6,289 bases of DNA from Paracoccaceae bacterium (GCA_021767525.1 JAASTF010000190.1:1-6289), one strand, 5' to 3'. Numbered from the stretch's first letter, positions 1-6,289 are shown. A program made the numbers and translations. Notes: generated by a model from the letters alone, not told the origin.

Positions 1-581
1 ATCCGCGACATCCAGCTGGCCGCCGGCCAAAAGAACAACGGCTCGATCACCTATTACTTTTCCTCGCGCGATGCGCTGATCCGTGAACTGGTCAGCGATG
101 TGGGAAAAATTCTGGACGCATCGAACAATGCGCGTCTTGATGCGCTCGAGGCCGCGGGCGGCCCGCGCTCGGTGCGCGATGTCACCGCGATCCTGATTCC
201 CACCCTGCCCGCGCCCGATACCCCGCCGCAAAGCGACGAGGCCTATCGCCTGCGCTTTTTTCCGCGGTGATGATCAACCACCGCGAACTGATGTTCGAAG
301 CCACGTCAGGACAAGATCGGGGCACACGCCGCTGTTTCGCCGCGATCCGCAAGCTGGCCCCCGAAATGCCCGACGAAATCCTGCGCCAACGCCTTATGCT
401 TATGCTGCTTTACGGCCTGTCCGCCGGTGCGTCGATGGAGGCCGCTTTCGCGGATCAGGCCATGTGGCGCCACCTTTGGGGCCACCCGTCGGCGCAGGCG
501 AACCTGGCCGATACGATGGCCGGGATCATCGTGGCGCCGATCTCGGACGAAACACATGACTTGATCGGATCGCGCGCTTAG
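1..581 (+). pseudogene. TetR-family transcriptional regulator, 5'-truncated by window edge and frameshifted
   Basis: A DNA-binding repressor of the TetR type is encoded in two frames. Frame 1 (1-267) opens inside the helix-turn-helix: IRDIQLAAGQ is the first helix and NGSITYYFSSRDALI is the recognition helix with the YYF motif typical of the family. This frame stops at TGA 268-270. The rest continues in frame 3 (MINHRELMFEA onwards) to TAG 579-581 and looks like a TetR ligand-binding/dimerisation domain rich in helices. Adding one T to the T6 run at 256-261 gives RLRFFSAVMINHRE and a single frame of about 193 codons, which with a missing N-terminus of about 20-25 residues matches the usual 200-220 residues. 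The join is smooth, so one base has been lost, either really (pseudogene) or by sequencing error in the homopolymer. The gene points toward the liv operon and may once have controlled it. Its ligand is unknown. Confidence 0.82.
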
Positions 582-740
582 GCATAAGCTGGCCCTCCAG
601 GCACATCGGCGGGCGTGGTTTTGTCCGTATCTCAATGCTGCGCAGCGGCATTCCCCTGGGCGCCATGCGCCCCGGCCTTCATTGGTTCGGCCCGGCGGAA
701 CAAGTCCGTTTTGTTGAATTAAGTCAGCATCTTAAAAACG
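582..740. other. Non-coding spacer downstream of the tetR remnant, with two hairpins
   Basis: I see no credible gene here. Two inverted repeats are clear. AATGCTGC (634-641) pairs with GCGGCATT (645-652) around a 3-nt loop, with one G-U wobble. GGGCGC (658-663) pairs with GCGCCC (667-672) around CAT, extended by CC/GG across one mismatch to 655-675. Neither is followed directly by a T-run, so they are not classical intrinsic terminators, though they could stabilise the 3' end of the tetR transcript. The base composition becomes AT-rich from about 707, which suits a promoter for the downstream operon. Confidence 0.45.
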
Positions 741-769
741 TTGACAGCGGCCTTCCCCCCATGAAACCG
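711..769 (+). promoter_or_regulatory. Possible promoter region for the liv operon
   Basis: This is the only AT-rich patch between tetR and livG. Two weak readings exist. TTGTTG (711-716), a 16-nt spacer and TAAAAA (733-738) match the sigma-70 boxes at 3/6 and 4/6. Alternatively, TTGACA (741-746) is a perfect -35 box, of the kind conserved in alphaproteobacterial promoters, but only a poor -10 (AAACCG) follows at 17 nt. Either would give a 5' untranslated leader of roughly 150-180 nt before the leader ORF. Neither is convincing on its own, and the call is mainly positional. Confidence 0.25.
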
Positions 770-887
770 AATTGACCAAGACAGTCGGTCCGGTGCTTTT
801 GAAAGGCGCGCCCAAGCGTGGCGAAACACGCAGCGCACAAGCCCGAGCCATGCTGCCCGCCGGCGAAGAGGAGGTCGCCGGCACGTG

Positions 888-910
888 GACCCGGGTCGGC
901 ACACCGACCC
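888..910. promoter_or_regulatory. Inverted repeat, possible repressor operator or stem-loop
   Basis: GGGTCGG (893-899), CACA and CCGACCC (904-910) form a perfect 7+7 bp inverted repeat with a 4-bp gap. It overlaps a 10-bp palindrome GACCCGGGTC (888-897), so three GACCC/GGGTC half-sites occur in 23 bp. TetR-family proteins commonly bind inverted repeats of about this size, and a TetR remnant lies just upstream, so an operator is possible. In RNA the same repeat would form a hairpin immediately before the ribosome-binding site of the leader ORF. The sequence alone does not decide between the two. Confidence 0.3.
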
Positions 911-927
911 ATAGGGAGGGGACAAGA

Positions 928-1014
928 ATGCCAAGCCTGCGGTTGCCGCAGGGCCTGACGGGATATGTGCGCCCGCGGCCCTGCCTCATCACGGACCTTG
1001 AGCGCGCATGGTAG
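928..1014 (+). CDS. Putative 28-residue leader peptide overlapping livG
   Basis: ATG 928 follows AGGGAGGGG (913-921) at an ideal distance of 6 nt, the best ribosome-binding site in the upstream region. The ORF encodes 28 residues beginning MPSLRLPQGL and ending ITDLERAW, and stops at TAG 1012-1014. The livG ATG (1008) lies inside its last codons in another frame, so a terminating ribosome would be placed directly on the livG start. livG has no good ribosome-binding site of its own, which supports coupling by termination-reinitiation. Five of the 28 residues are leucine, two of them at codons 4 and 6, but total Leu/Ile/Val content (7 of 28) is not exceptional, so a leucine-sensing role is only a thought. 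I do not recognise the peptide. It has no signal or membrane segment. Confidence 0.45.
   Translation: MPSLRLPQGLTGYVRPRPCLITDLERAW
936..984 (+). promoter_or_regulatory. Two mutually exclusive stem-loops in the livG leader
   Basis: CCTGCGG (936-942) pairs perfectly with CCGCAGG (946-952) around TTG. The second arm is shared with a longer-range stem: GCAGGGCC (948-955) pairs perfectly with GGCCCTGC (977-984) around 21 nt. Positions 948-952 cannot be in both, so the RNA has a 1:2 versus 2:3 choice like that of attenuators. Both stems lie within the 28-codon leader ORF, so translation would decide which can form. No T-run follows either stem, so if it acts, it more likely affects translation or Rho access than intrinsic termination. 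Confidence 0.35.
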
Positions 1015-1789
1015 GCGCCAAGGGTCAGACCCCTGTGATTTCGATCCAGGGCGTCACGGTCAAGTTTGGCGGCATCGTTGCGCTCGACTCGGTTGAATTC
1101 GATATTCTGGATGGCGAGATCCTGGGCCTGATCGGGCCGAACGGCGCCGGCAAGACGACGCTGTTCAACTGCCTTAGCCGTCTTTACACGCCCACAAGCG
1201 GCAACATCGCCTTCATGGGCGAGTCGATCCTGGGCCAGCCCGCGCATCGCATCGCGGGGCTGGGCATCGGGCGGACATTTCAGAACGTCGCTTCGTTCGC
1301 AAATCTTTCCGTGCGCGACAACGTGCGGATCGGTGCGCATTCCGACACCCGGTCGAACCCGCTGTTCGATGCGCTTTGGCTGCCCTCGGTGCGGCGCGAA
1401 GAGCGCAAGATCGACGAGGTGACCGCCGACCTGATCGGATGGCTGGGCCTGGAAGACGTGGCGGAACTGCCGGTAGGCGGCCTGCCCTTCGGCACACAGA
1501 AGCGTGTCGAACTGGCGCGCGCCCTGGCCAGCCACCCCAAGCTTTTGCTGCTGGATGAGCCCGCTTGCGGCCTGAACCACGACGAAGTGAGCGAGCTTGG
1601 CACGCTGATCAAGCGCATCCGCGACGAACGCGGCGTGACCGTTCTGCTGGTCGAGCATCACATGTCGCTGGTGATGTCGGTTTCGGATCGCGTCGTGGTT
1701 CTGAATTTCGGTGAAAAGATCGCCGAAGGCACGCCCGACGAGGTGCAGAAAAACCCCGAAGTCGTCGCAGCCTACCTGGGAGACGGACA

Positions 1790-1793
<4 letters not shown>
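1008..1793 (+). CDS. livG: Branched-chain amino acid type ABC transporter ATPase LivG
   Basis: This is one of the two cytoplasmic ATPases that drive the HAAT-family importer. The 261 residues are of normal LivG length (about 250-260). Visible motifs: Walker A GPNGAGKTT (43-51), Q-loop glutamine in RTFQN (Q92), the LivG-type signature LPFGTQKRVELARAL (159-173, replacing LSGGQ), Walker B LLLLDEP with catalytic E184, the LivG-typical CGLN after it, and the switch histidine H217 in VEHHM. LivG proteins usually read VEHDM, so position 218 (His) is a small departure. The C-terminus EVVAAYLGDGH is the standard LivG ending. ATG 1008 is the first possible start, since an in-frame TGA sits at 999-1001. 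No clear ribosome-binding site precedes it, and the start lies inside the end of a 28-codon ORF, suggesting translational coupling. The stop overlaps the livF start by 4 nt. Confidence 0.96.
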
Positions 1794-2506
<713 letters not shown>

Positions 2507-2515
2507 GAGGGGACG

Positions 2516-3394
2516 ATGGAACTATTTCTGCAACAGGTCGTCTCGGGCATATCGACCGGCGCCATTTACGCCTGCATGGCGCTGAGCGTGGTGATGATTT
2601 ACCAGGCCATTCACCATCTGAATTTCGCCCAGGGCGAGATGGCGATGTTTTCCACCTATATCGCCTGGCAGATGATGGCCTGGGGCTTTGCCTGGTGGAT
2701 CGCCTTTCCGGTGACGATCATCGTCAGTTTCATGGGCGGGTTCGCCATCGAAAGGGTGGTGTTCAAACCGATCCAGAACGCCCCGGTGTTGTCGCATATC
2801 GTGGTGTTCATCGCGCTGTTTTCGATCTTCAACTCGCTGGCCGGGTTCATCTGGGATTTCACCATCAAATCCGTCGCCAGCCCGTTCGGCGAAGGCCCGT
2901 TCATGGGCTCGACCCTGCTGGGCAAGCACCAGGCCGGCATGATCGCCGTGACCATACTGATGCTGGTCATGCTTTGGGCGTTCTTCCAATTCACCCGCGT
3001 GGGCCTTGCCATGCGCGCGGCGGCGGTGAACCCAGAAAGCGCGCGGCTGGTCGGCATCCGCGTCGAAACCATGACGGCGCTGGGTTGGGGCATGGCCTCG
3101 GCCATCGGGGCTGTGGCGGGCATCCTGATCGCACCCGTCGTGTTTCTCGAGCCGAACATGATGTTGTCGATCCTGCTTTACGGCTTTGCCGGGGCGGTTC
3201 TGGGCGGGCTGACCAGCCCCCTCGGCGCGGTGATCGGCGGTTTCCTTGTCGGCATCGTCGAAAATCTGGCGGGCACCTATCTGGGCGGAATCGGCGCCGA
3301 GCTGAAGCTGTCCATCGCGCTGGCCCTGATCATCATCGTGCTGGTGGTGAAACCCGAAGGCCTGTTTGGCCGCAAGATCGTGCAGAGGGTCTGA
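2516..3394 (+). CDS. livH: Branched-chain amino acid type ABC transporter permease LivH
   Basis: This inner-membrane permease of 292 residues belongs to the BPD_transp_2 family and forms half of the translocation pore. The protein is hydrophobic almost throughout, with about eight predicted membrane segments. Family marks are GISTGAIYACMALS near the N-terminus (11-24), LNFAQGEM (35-42), and the cytoplasmic coupling loop RVGLAMRAAAVNPESARLVGI (161-181), which carries the EAA-like motif that contacts the ATPases. The end contains VVKPEGLFGRK (277-287), the usual LivH tail. ATG 2516 is preceded by GAGAGGGGAC (2505-2514), a strong ribosome-binding site overlapping the livF stop. Only one base separates its stop from livM, indicating co-translation. 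Nothing is missing or unusual. Confidence 0.96.
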   Translation: MELFLQQVVSGISTGAIYACMALSVVMIYQAIHHLNFAQGEMAMFSTYIAWQMMAWGFAWWIAFPVTIIVSFMGGFAIERVVFKPIQNAPVLSHIVVFIALFSIFNSLAGFIWDFTIKSVASPFGEGPFMGSTLLGKHQAGMIAVTILMLVMLWAFFQFTRVGLAMRAAAVNPESARLVGIRVETMTALGWGMASAIGAVAGILIAPVVFLEPNMMLSILLYGFAGAVLGGLTSPLGAVIGGFLVGIVENLAGTYLGGIGAELKLSIALALIIIVLVVKPEGLFGRKIVQRV

Positions 3395-3395
3395 C

Positions 3396-4523
3396 ATGAC
3401 GCAAACCGTTCATACCAACGCCCAGGCGCCTTCGGCTTCCGTGCCCCCCTATCAGCCAGCCCCCGCGCCCCAGGCCAAACTGCTGTCGCTGGGTAATATC
3501 GTGTCGCTTCTGGTGCTGGCCCTGCTGATCGCCATCCCGATCTTTTCCGAAGGCTTCTTCGTCTTCCAGATGACGCAGATGCTGGTCTATGCCACGGCGG
3601 TCCTGGGGCTGAACCTGCTGACCGGCATCAACGGGCAGTTTTCACTGGGCCATTCCGCCTTTTACGCCATCGGCGCCTATACCTGCGCCATCCTGGTCGA
3701 ACTGGGCGGCGTGAACTACATGCTGACCATCCCGATCGCGGGTGTTGTCGCCTTCGTGTTCGGGTTTCTGTTCGCCTTTCCGGCGCTGCGGCTGGAAGGG
3801 ATCTACCTGGCGCTGGCGACCTTTGCGCTGGCCGTGGCCACGCCGCAGCTGCTGAAACTGAACGCGATCTCGGATTGGACGGGCGGCGTGCAAGGCATCG
3901 TGATGTTCCAGGAAACCTTCGACGTGCCCGTGCCCTTCGGCCTGCCGATGGATCCCGGCACCTGGACATTCTACCTGACGCTTTTTGTCTTTGCCGTGGT
4001 CTACGTGCTGGCGCTGGCGCTGGTGCGCAGCCGCACGGGCCGAGCCATGATGGCCATCCGCGACAACCCCATCGCCGCGCGGTCGATGGGCATCAGCCTG
4101 CCCTATTACAAGGCGACGGCCTTTGGCGTCAGCGCCCTTGTCACCGGCATCGCCGGCGCGCTGAACGCCATCGTCATCAAGTTCGTGGCGCCGGACAGTT
4201 TTACCTTCATCTTCGCGGTGCTGATCCTGGTCGGCATGGTGATCGGCGGGGTCGGCTGGCTGCAGGGCTGCCTGATCGGCGGCCTGGCGATGCTGTATTT
4301 CCCCAACATCGCCGAAGTGTTCGACGACATCGTTCTGTGGGTCGCCAATATCGGCGGATTTGCCGATGCGCTGCCCTCGGGCAACGAGATGCAACAGCAA
4401 TTCATACGGCTATCCGGCGTGATCTACGGCGTGATCCTTGTGCTTATCATATACCTCGCCCCCTCCGGGGCGGGGGGCCTGCTCCGTGCCATAGCGGGCA
4501 GAATAAAACGGCTGCTGTCATAA
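3396..4523 (+). CDS. livM: Branched-chain amino acid type ABC transporter permease LivM
   Basis: This is the second permease, forming the pore with LivH. From ATG 3396 it has 375 residues. AGAGGG (3384-3389), 6 nt upstream, supports this start. An in-frame TTG at 3366 would lie inside livH and is rejected. The first 30 or so residues are hydrophilic and rich in Pro, Ala and Gln (for example PPYQPAPAPQ, 17-26), a non-conserved cytoplasmic extension, before the first membrane segment at about 33-50. Family marks are GINGQFSLGHSAF (77-89), LEGIYLALATFALA (133-146) and the EAA-like loop RTGRAMMAIRDNPIAARSMG (213-232), followed by several more membrane segments. The C-terminus ends in a short basic tail (RIKRLLS). 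A 29-nt gap with a small hairpin separates it from livK. Confidence 0.95.
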   Translation: MTQTVHTNAQAPSASVPPYQPAPAPQAKLLSLGNIVSLLVLALLIAIPIFSEGFFVFQMTQMLVYATAVLGLNLLTGINGQFSLGHSAFYAIGAYTCAILVELGGVNYMLTIPIAGVVAFVFGFLFAFPALRLEGIYLALATFALAVATPQLLKLNAISDWTGGVQGIVMFQETFDVPVPFGLPMDPGTWTFYLTLFVFAVVYVLALALVRSRTGRAMMAIRDNPIAARSMGISLPYYKATAFGVSALVTGIAGALNAIVIKFVAPDSFTFIFAVLILVGMVIGGVGWLQGCLIGGLAMLYFPNIAEVFDDIVLWVANIGGFADALPSGNEMQQQFIRLSGVIYGVILVLIIYLAPSGAGGLLRAIAGRIKRLLS

Positions 4524-4527
4524 CAGC
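4514..4527 (+). promoter_or_regulatory. Small hairpin at the livM-livK junction
   Basis: GCTGT (4514-4518) and ACAGC (4523-4527) pair perfectly around the 4-nt loop CATA and straddle the livM stop codon. In binding-protein transporter operons, intercistronic stems often protect the binding-protein mRNA so that it is made in excess. The position fits that, but a 5-bp stem is weak and no experiment is implied by the sequence. There is no T-run, so it is not a terminator. Confidence 0.3.
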
Positions 4528-4552
4528 CATAACCAACCAAAGGGAGAGAACC

Positions 4553-5743
4553 ATGCAATCCAAGCGCACCATGATGATGGCGACCGGCGCGGCCCTGGCC
4601 TTTATGGCCACCGCCGCCGTCGCGCAGCAAACCGTCAAGATCGGCAACACGATGCCCTATTCCGGCCCGGCCTCGGCCTATGGCCAGATCGGCCAGACCG
4701 CGGCGGCCTGTTTCAACTGGGCCAACGACACCGGCTATCTTGGCGAGGACAAGATCGAATTCATCAGCTACGACGATGGCTACTCGCCGCCCAAAACGGT
4801 CGAACAGACCCGCAAGCTGGTCGAGCGTGACGGCATCCAGCTGCATTTCCAGGCACTTGGCACGCCCACCAACTCGGCCATCCACAAATACATGAACGCC
4901 AAGAAGATCCCGCACCTTTTCCTGGCCACCGGCGCCTCGAAATGGGGCGATCCGGAAAACTTCCCCTGGACGATGGGCTGGCAGCCGACCTACCCCACCG
5001 AGGCCAAGATCTATGCCAAGTACATCCTTGAAAACAATCCCGATGCAAAGATTGCCGTGCTGTATCAGAACGACGATTACGGCAAGGATTACCTGCACGG
5101 ATTCAAGGAAGGGCTGGGCGACAAGGCCGACGAGATGATCGTGGCGGAAACCCCCTACGAAGTGGCCGATCCCACCATCGACAGCGCCATCATCTCGTTC
5201 AAGTCGTCGGGCGCCGACACGTTCTTCAACATCACCACGCCGAAATTCGCCGCCCAGGCCATCCGCAAGGCGCATGAAATCGGCTGGCAGCCGACGCATT
5301 TTCTGAACTCGGTTTCGAACTCGATCGGCGCGGTTATCAAGCCCGCCGGCATCGAAGCCAGCCAGGGCATCATCTCGGCCGGCTACCTGATGGACCCGAC
5401 CGATCCGGAATGGGCCGAACACCCCGAATACCTGGAATGGTCCGCCTTCATGGACAAGTATTACCCCGATGGCGACAAGACCTCGAACCTGACGGTGATC
5501 GGCTATTCGGCCTGCATGACCCTGCTTGACGTGCTCAAGCGTGCCGAGGGCGATTACAGCCCCGAGAACATCATGGCCAAGGCATCCTCGATGAAAGAGC
5601 TGCGCGTGCCGATGCTGCTGCCGGGCATCGTGGTCGACACGTCCGAAACCGACTTCTACCCGGTCGAGGCCGAACAGCTGATGCGCTTTACCGGCGAAAG
5701 CTGGGAACGGTTCGGCGATATCATCTCGGCCGAAAGCGACTGA
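4553..5743 (+). CDS. livK: Periplasmic substrate-binding protein of the Liv-type ABC transporter
   Basis: This secreted solute receptor (Peripla_BP_6, type I periplasmic-binding fold) delivers its ligand to LivH/LivM. It has 396 residues. Residues 1-24 form a signal peptide: KR near the start, a hydrophobic core ATGAALAFMATAA and an AVA-QQ cleavage site after A24. No lipobox cysteine is present, so it should be a free periplasmic protein. The mature protein starts with VKIGNTMPYSGPASAYGQ (28-45), the typical first strand and ligand loop, then ISYDDGYSPPKTVEQTRKLV (71-90), ALGTPTNSAIHKYM (101-114) and VLYQNDDYGKDY (169-180), all family hallmarks. ATG 4553 follows AGGGAGA (4541-4547) and is the only start giving a signal peptide. 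The ligand cannot be read from sequence. This subgroup includes proteins for amino acids, amides and aromatic acids, so the symbol livK denotes family role only. An intrinsic terminator follows 19 nt after the stop. Confidence 0.93.
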   Translation: MQSKRTMMMATGAALAFMATAAVAQQTVKIGNTMPYSGPASAYGQIGQTAAACFNWANDTGYLGEDKIEFISYDDGYSPPKTVEQTRKLVERDGIQLHFQALGTPTNSAIHKYMNAKKIPHLFLATGASKWGDPENFPWTMGWQPTYPTEAKIYAKYILENNPDAKIAVLYQNDDYGKDYLHGFKEGLGDKADEMIVAETPYEVADPTIDSAIISFKSSGADTFFNITTPKFAAQAIRKAHEIGWQPTHFLNSVSNSIGAVIKPAGIEASQGIISAGYLMDPTDPEWAEHPEYLEWSAFMDKYYPDGDKTSNLTVIGYSACMTLLDVLKRAEGDYSPENIMAKASSMKELRVPMLLPGIVVDTSETDFYPVEAEQLMRFTGESWERFGDIISAESD

Positions 5744-5762
5744 TCCGCTTGTCGAACACAAC

Positions 5763-5799
5763 AACGGCCGCCCTTCGCCGGGCGGCCGTTTTCGTTTTT
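5763..5799 (+). terminator. Rho-independent terminator of the liv operon
   Basis: AACGGCCGCCC (5763-5773) pairs perfectly with GGGCGGCCGTT (5780-5790), an 11-bp GC-rich stem with the loop TTCGCC, followed by the T-rich tract TTTTCGTTTTT (5789-5799). It lies 19 nt after the livK stop and closes the operon. On the opposite strand the A-tract would precede the stem, so it should work mainly for + strand transcripts. Confidence 0.95.
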
Positions 5800-5810
5800 G
5801 CAGGGGCATC

Positions 5811-5834
5811 GCGGGCAAGGTGCTGTCAGACTAA
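5811..5834. repeat. Likely IS6-family terminal inverted repeat and possible target duplication
   Basis: GGTGCTGTCAGACTAA (5819-5834) lies where the end of the insertion sequence is expected. It starts with the GG-N2-CTGT pattern common at IS6-family ends. The transposase stop (5831-5833) lies within it. The 8 bp just outside, GCGGGCAA (5811-5818), would be the target-site duplication, since 8 bp is usual for this family. The other end is outside the window, so neither the repeat nor the duplication can be confirmed. Confidence 0.5.
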
Positions 5835-6289
5835 TTCGAACTCGTCTCTGCAAGAGCGGCGGTTCGGTTCTGCTTGAAATGATCTCGCTTGGAGAGGCTG
5901 CGATCCCGGTTGAAGTGATTGAAAATGGAGGAATGGACGGCGACGAATTTCTGCAAACTTCGCATCAGCCGGAAGCGCTGAATCGCCCTTTCTCGTCGTC
6001 GGAATGGCAGATGCGAGTTCTCGACTCTGTTGTTGAGCCAACGCCCACAGGCTTGCCGTCCTTCACATCAAATGTCGCGAAGCGCGGCTTTGTAGGAAGC
6101 AAGCCGATCCGTGACCAGCACTTCTGGCTGACCATATCGCCGCATTAATTTCCTGAGCATTTTCAATGCAGAACGCTTGTTTTTTCGCTTAGAGACGACG
6201 CTCTCAAGCACCTCTCCTTCGTGATCGACAGCTCGCCAGAGGTAGTACCGCTCACCGTTGATCTTCACGAAGACCTCGTCCACGTGCCA
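5819..6289 (-). mobile_element. IS6-family insertion sequence, partial (continues beyond window)
   Basis: The end of the window carries the transposase-3' half of an IS6-family element, oriented opposite to the liv operon. It begins about 19 nt after the operon terminator, so it does not interrupt the transporter. Its base composition and codon choice (more A/T at third positions, such as AAA, AAC, TTG and ATT) differ from the liv genes, consistent with later arrival. IS6 elements are usually about 0.7-0.9 kb with a single transposase gene, so roughly half of the element is visible. Confidence 0.8.
5831..6289 (-). pseudogene. IS6-family DDE transposase, C-terminal part, with in-frame stop
   Basis: Read from 6289 downwards, the frame starts WHVDEVFVKINGERYYLWRA, an unmistakable IS6-family catalytic-core sequence. 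D4 of this fragment is the first catalytic Asp and D61 (in VLVTDRL) the second. Codon 74 is TGA (6070-6068), where relatives usually have Gly (DIGCE). The same frame then continues without a shift through CGRWLNNRVENSHLPFRRRE, containing the presumed catalytic Glu (E90), and RSLQKFVAVHSSIFNHFN, to TAG at 5833-5831. The fragment thus spans 152 positions plus stop. The missing N-terminal helix-turn-helix, about 80 residues, lies beyond the window. The nonsense codon separates the second Asp from the Glu, so the product should be inactive unless the codon is read through. This is a single-base change, not a frameshift. The C-terminal ending (AETSSN) differs from the more usual AEW ending of the subgroup. 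Confidence 0.85.

Larger units (their letters stand above)
780..1007 (+). promoter_or_regulatory. Structured 5' leader of the liv operon (unassigned RNA)
   Basis: Several perfect stems follow one another in the region expected to be transcribed ahead of livG. GCGTG (816-820) pairs with CACGC (827-831), extendable by GCGC 808-811 with 833-836. GCCGGCGA (859-866) pairs with TCGCCGGC (875-882) over the purine loop AGAGGAGG. GGGTCGG (893-899) pairs with CCGACCC (904-910) over CACA and sits 2-3 nt before the leader ORF's ribosome-binding site. Two further stems lie inside the leader ORF. I compared the region by eye with the TPP, cobalamin, SAM-II, glycine, ZTP and mini-ykkC consensus elements and found no match. 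High G+C raises the chance of accidental stems, so function is inferred from their number, perfection and position. Confidence 0.4.

Noticed and set aside
267..581. A separate small gene starting at GTG 267
   Set aside because: The translation is the C-terminal domain of the TetR protein and joins the upstream half exactly when one T is restored.
772..927. Upstream extension of the 28-codon leader ORF from TTG 772
   Set aside because: TTG 772 has no ribosome-binding site, and the extended region is dominated by inverted repeats rather than protein-like sequence. ATG 928 has a far better start context.
3875..4552. Open frame extending livK upstream into livM
   Set aside because: The extension is an out-of-frame reading of livM. 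The signal peptide and ribosome-binding site fix the livK start at 4553.
5798..6148. + strand frame of 116 codons over the IS end
   Set aside because: It is the antisense of the IS6 transposase C-terminal region, which has clear conserved motifs on the - strand.

Overview
The window (about 62% G+C by impression, codon use dominated by G/C third positions) looks like a chromosomal segment of an alphaproteobacterium, most likely of the Rhodobacteraceae/roseobacter type. That assignment rests on the style of the protein sequences and on the transporter gene order. It is an inference, because no phylogenetic marker gene is present.

Layout, all main genes on the + strand. (1) Positions 1-581 hold the 3' part of a TetR-family regulator whose reading frame is broken by one missing base in a run of six T. 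(2) Positions 582-1007 hold no conventional gene but are rich in perfect inverted repeats. They also contain a 28-codon ORF with an excellent ribosome-binding site, and its stop codon overlaps the start of livG. (3) Positions 1008-5743 form a tightly packed five-gene operon for a branched-chain amino acid type (HAAT family) ABC importer. The order is ATPase LivG, ATPase LivF, permease LivH, permease LivM and periplasmic binding protein LivK. Junctions are a 4-nt overlap, then gaps of 9, 1 and 29 nt. (4) A strong intrinsic terminator at 5763-5799 ends the operon. (5) From about 5819 to the window end, on the - strand, lies the terminal part of an IS6-family insertion sequence. Its transposase gene carries an in-frame TGA before the presumed catalytic glutamate.

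How the parts work together: LivK is secreted and captures the solute in the periplasm, LivH and LivM form the membrane channel, and LivG and LivF hydrolyse ATP. The name Liv is by family. The actual substrate could be branched-chain amino acids or another small carboxylate, amide or aromatic compound. The upstream TetR-like gene would be a natural candidate regulator, but as sequenced it is broken.

The transporter operon itself is ordinary. The part most worth a second look is the 5' leader at about 780-1014. It has a row of stem-loops, two overlapping stems that cannot form together, and a leader ORF that appears to be translationally coupled to livG, which lacks a clear ribosome-binding site of its own. 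I do not recognise this leader as any known riboswitch class. No wholly new system is evident.
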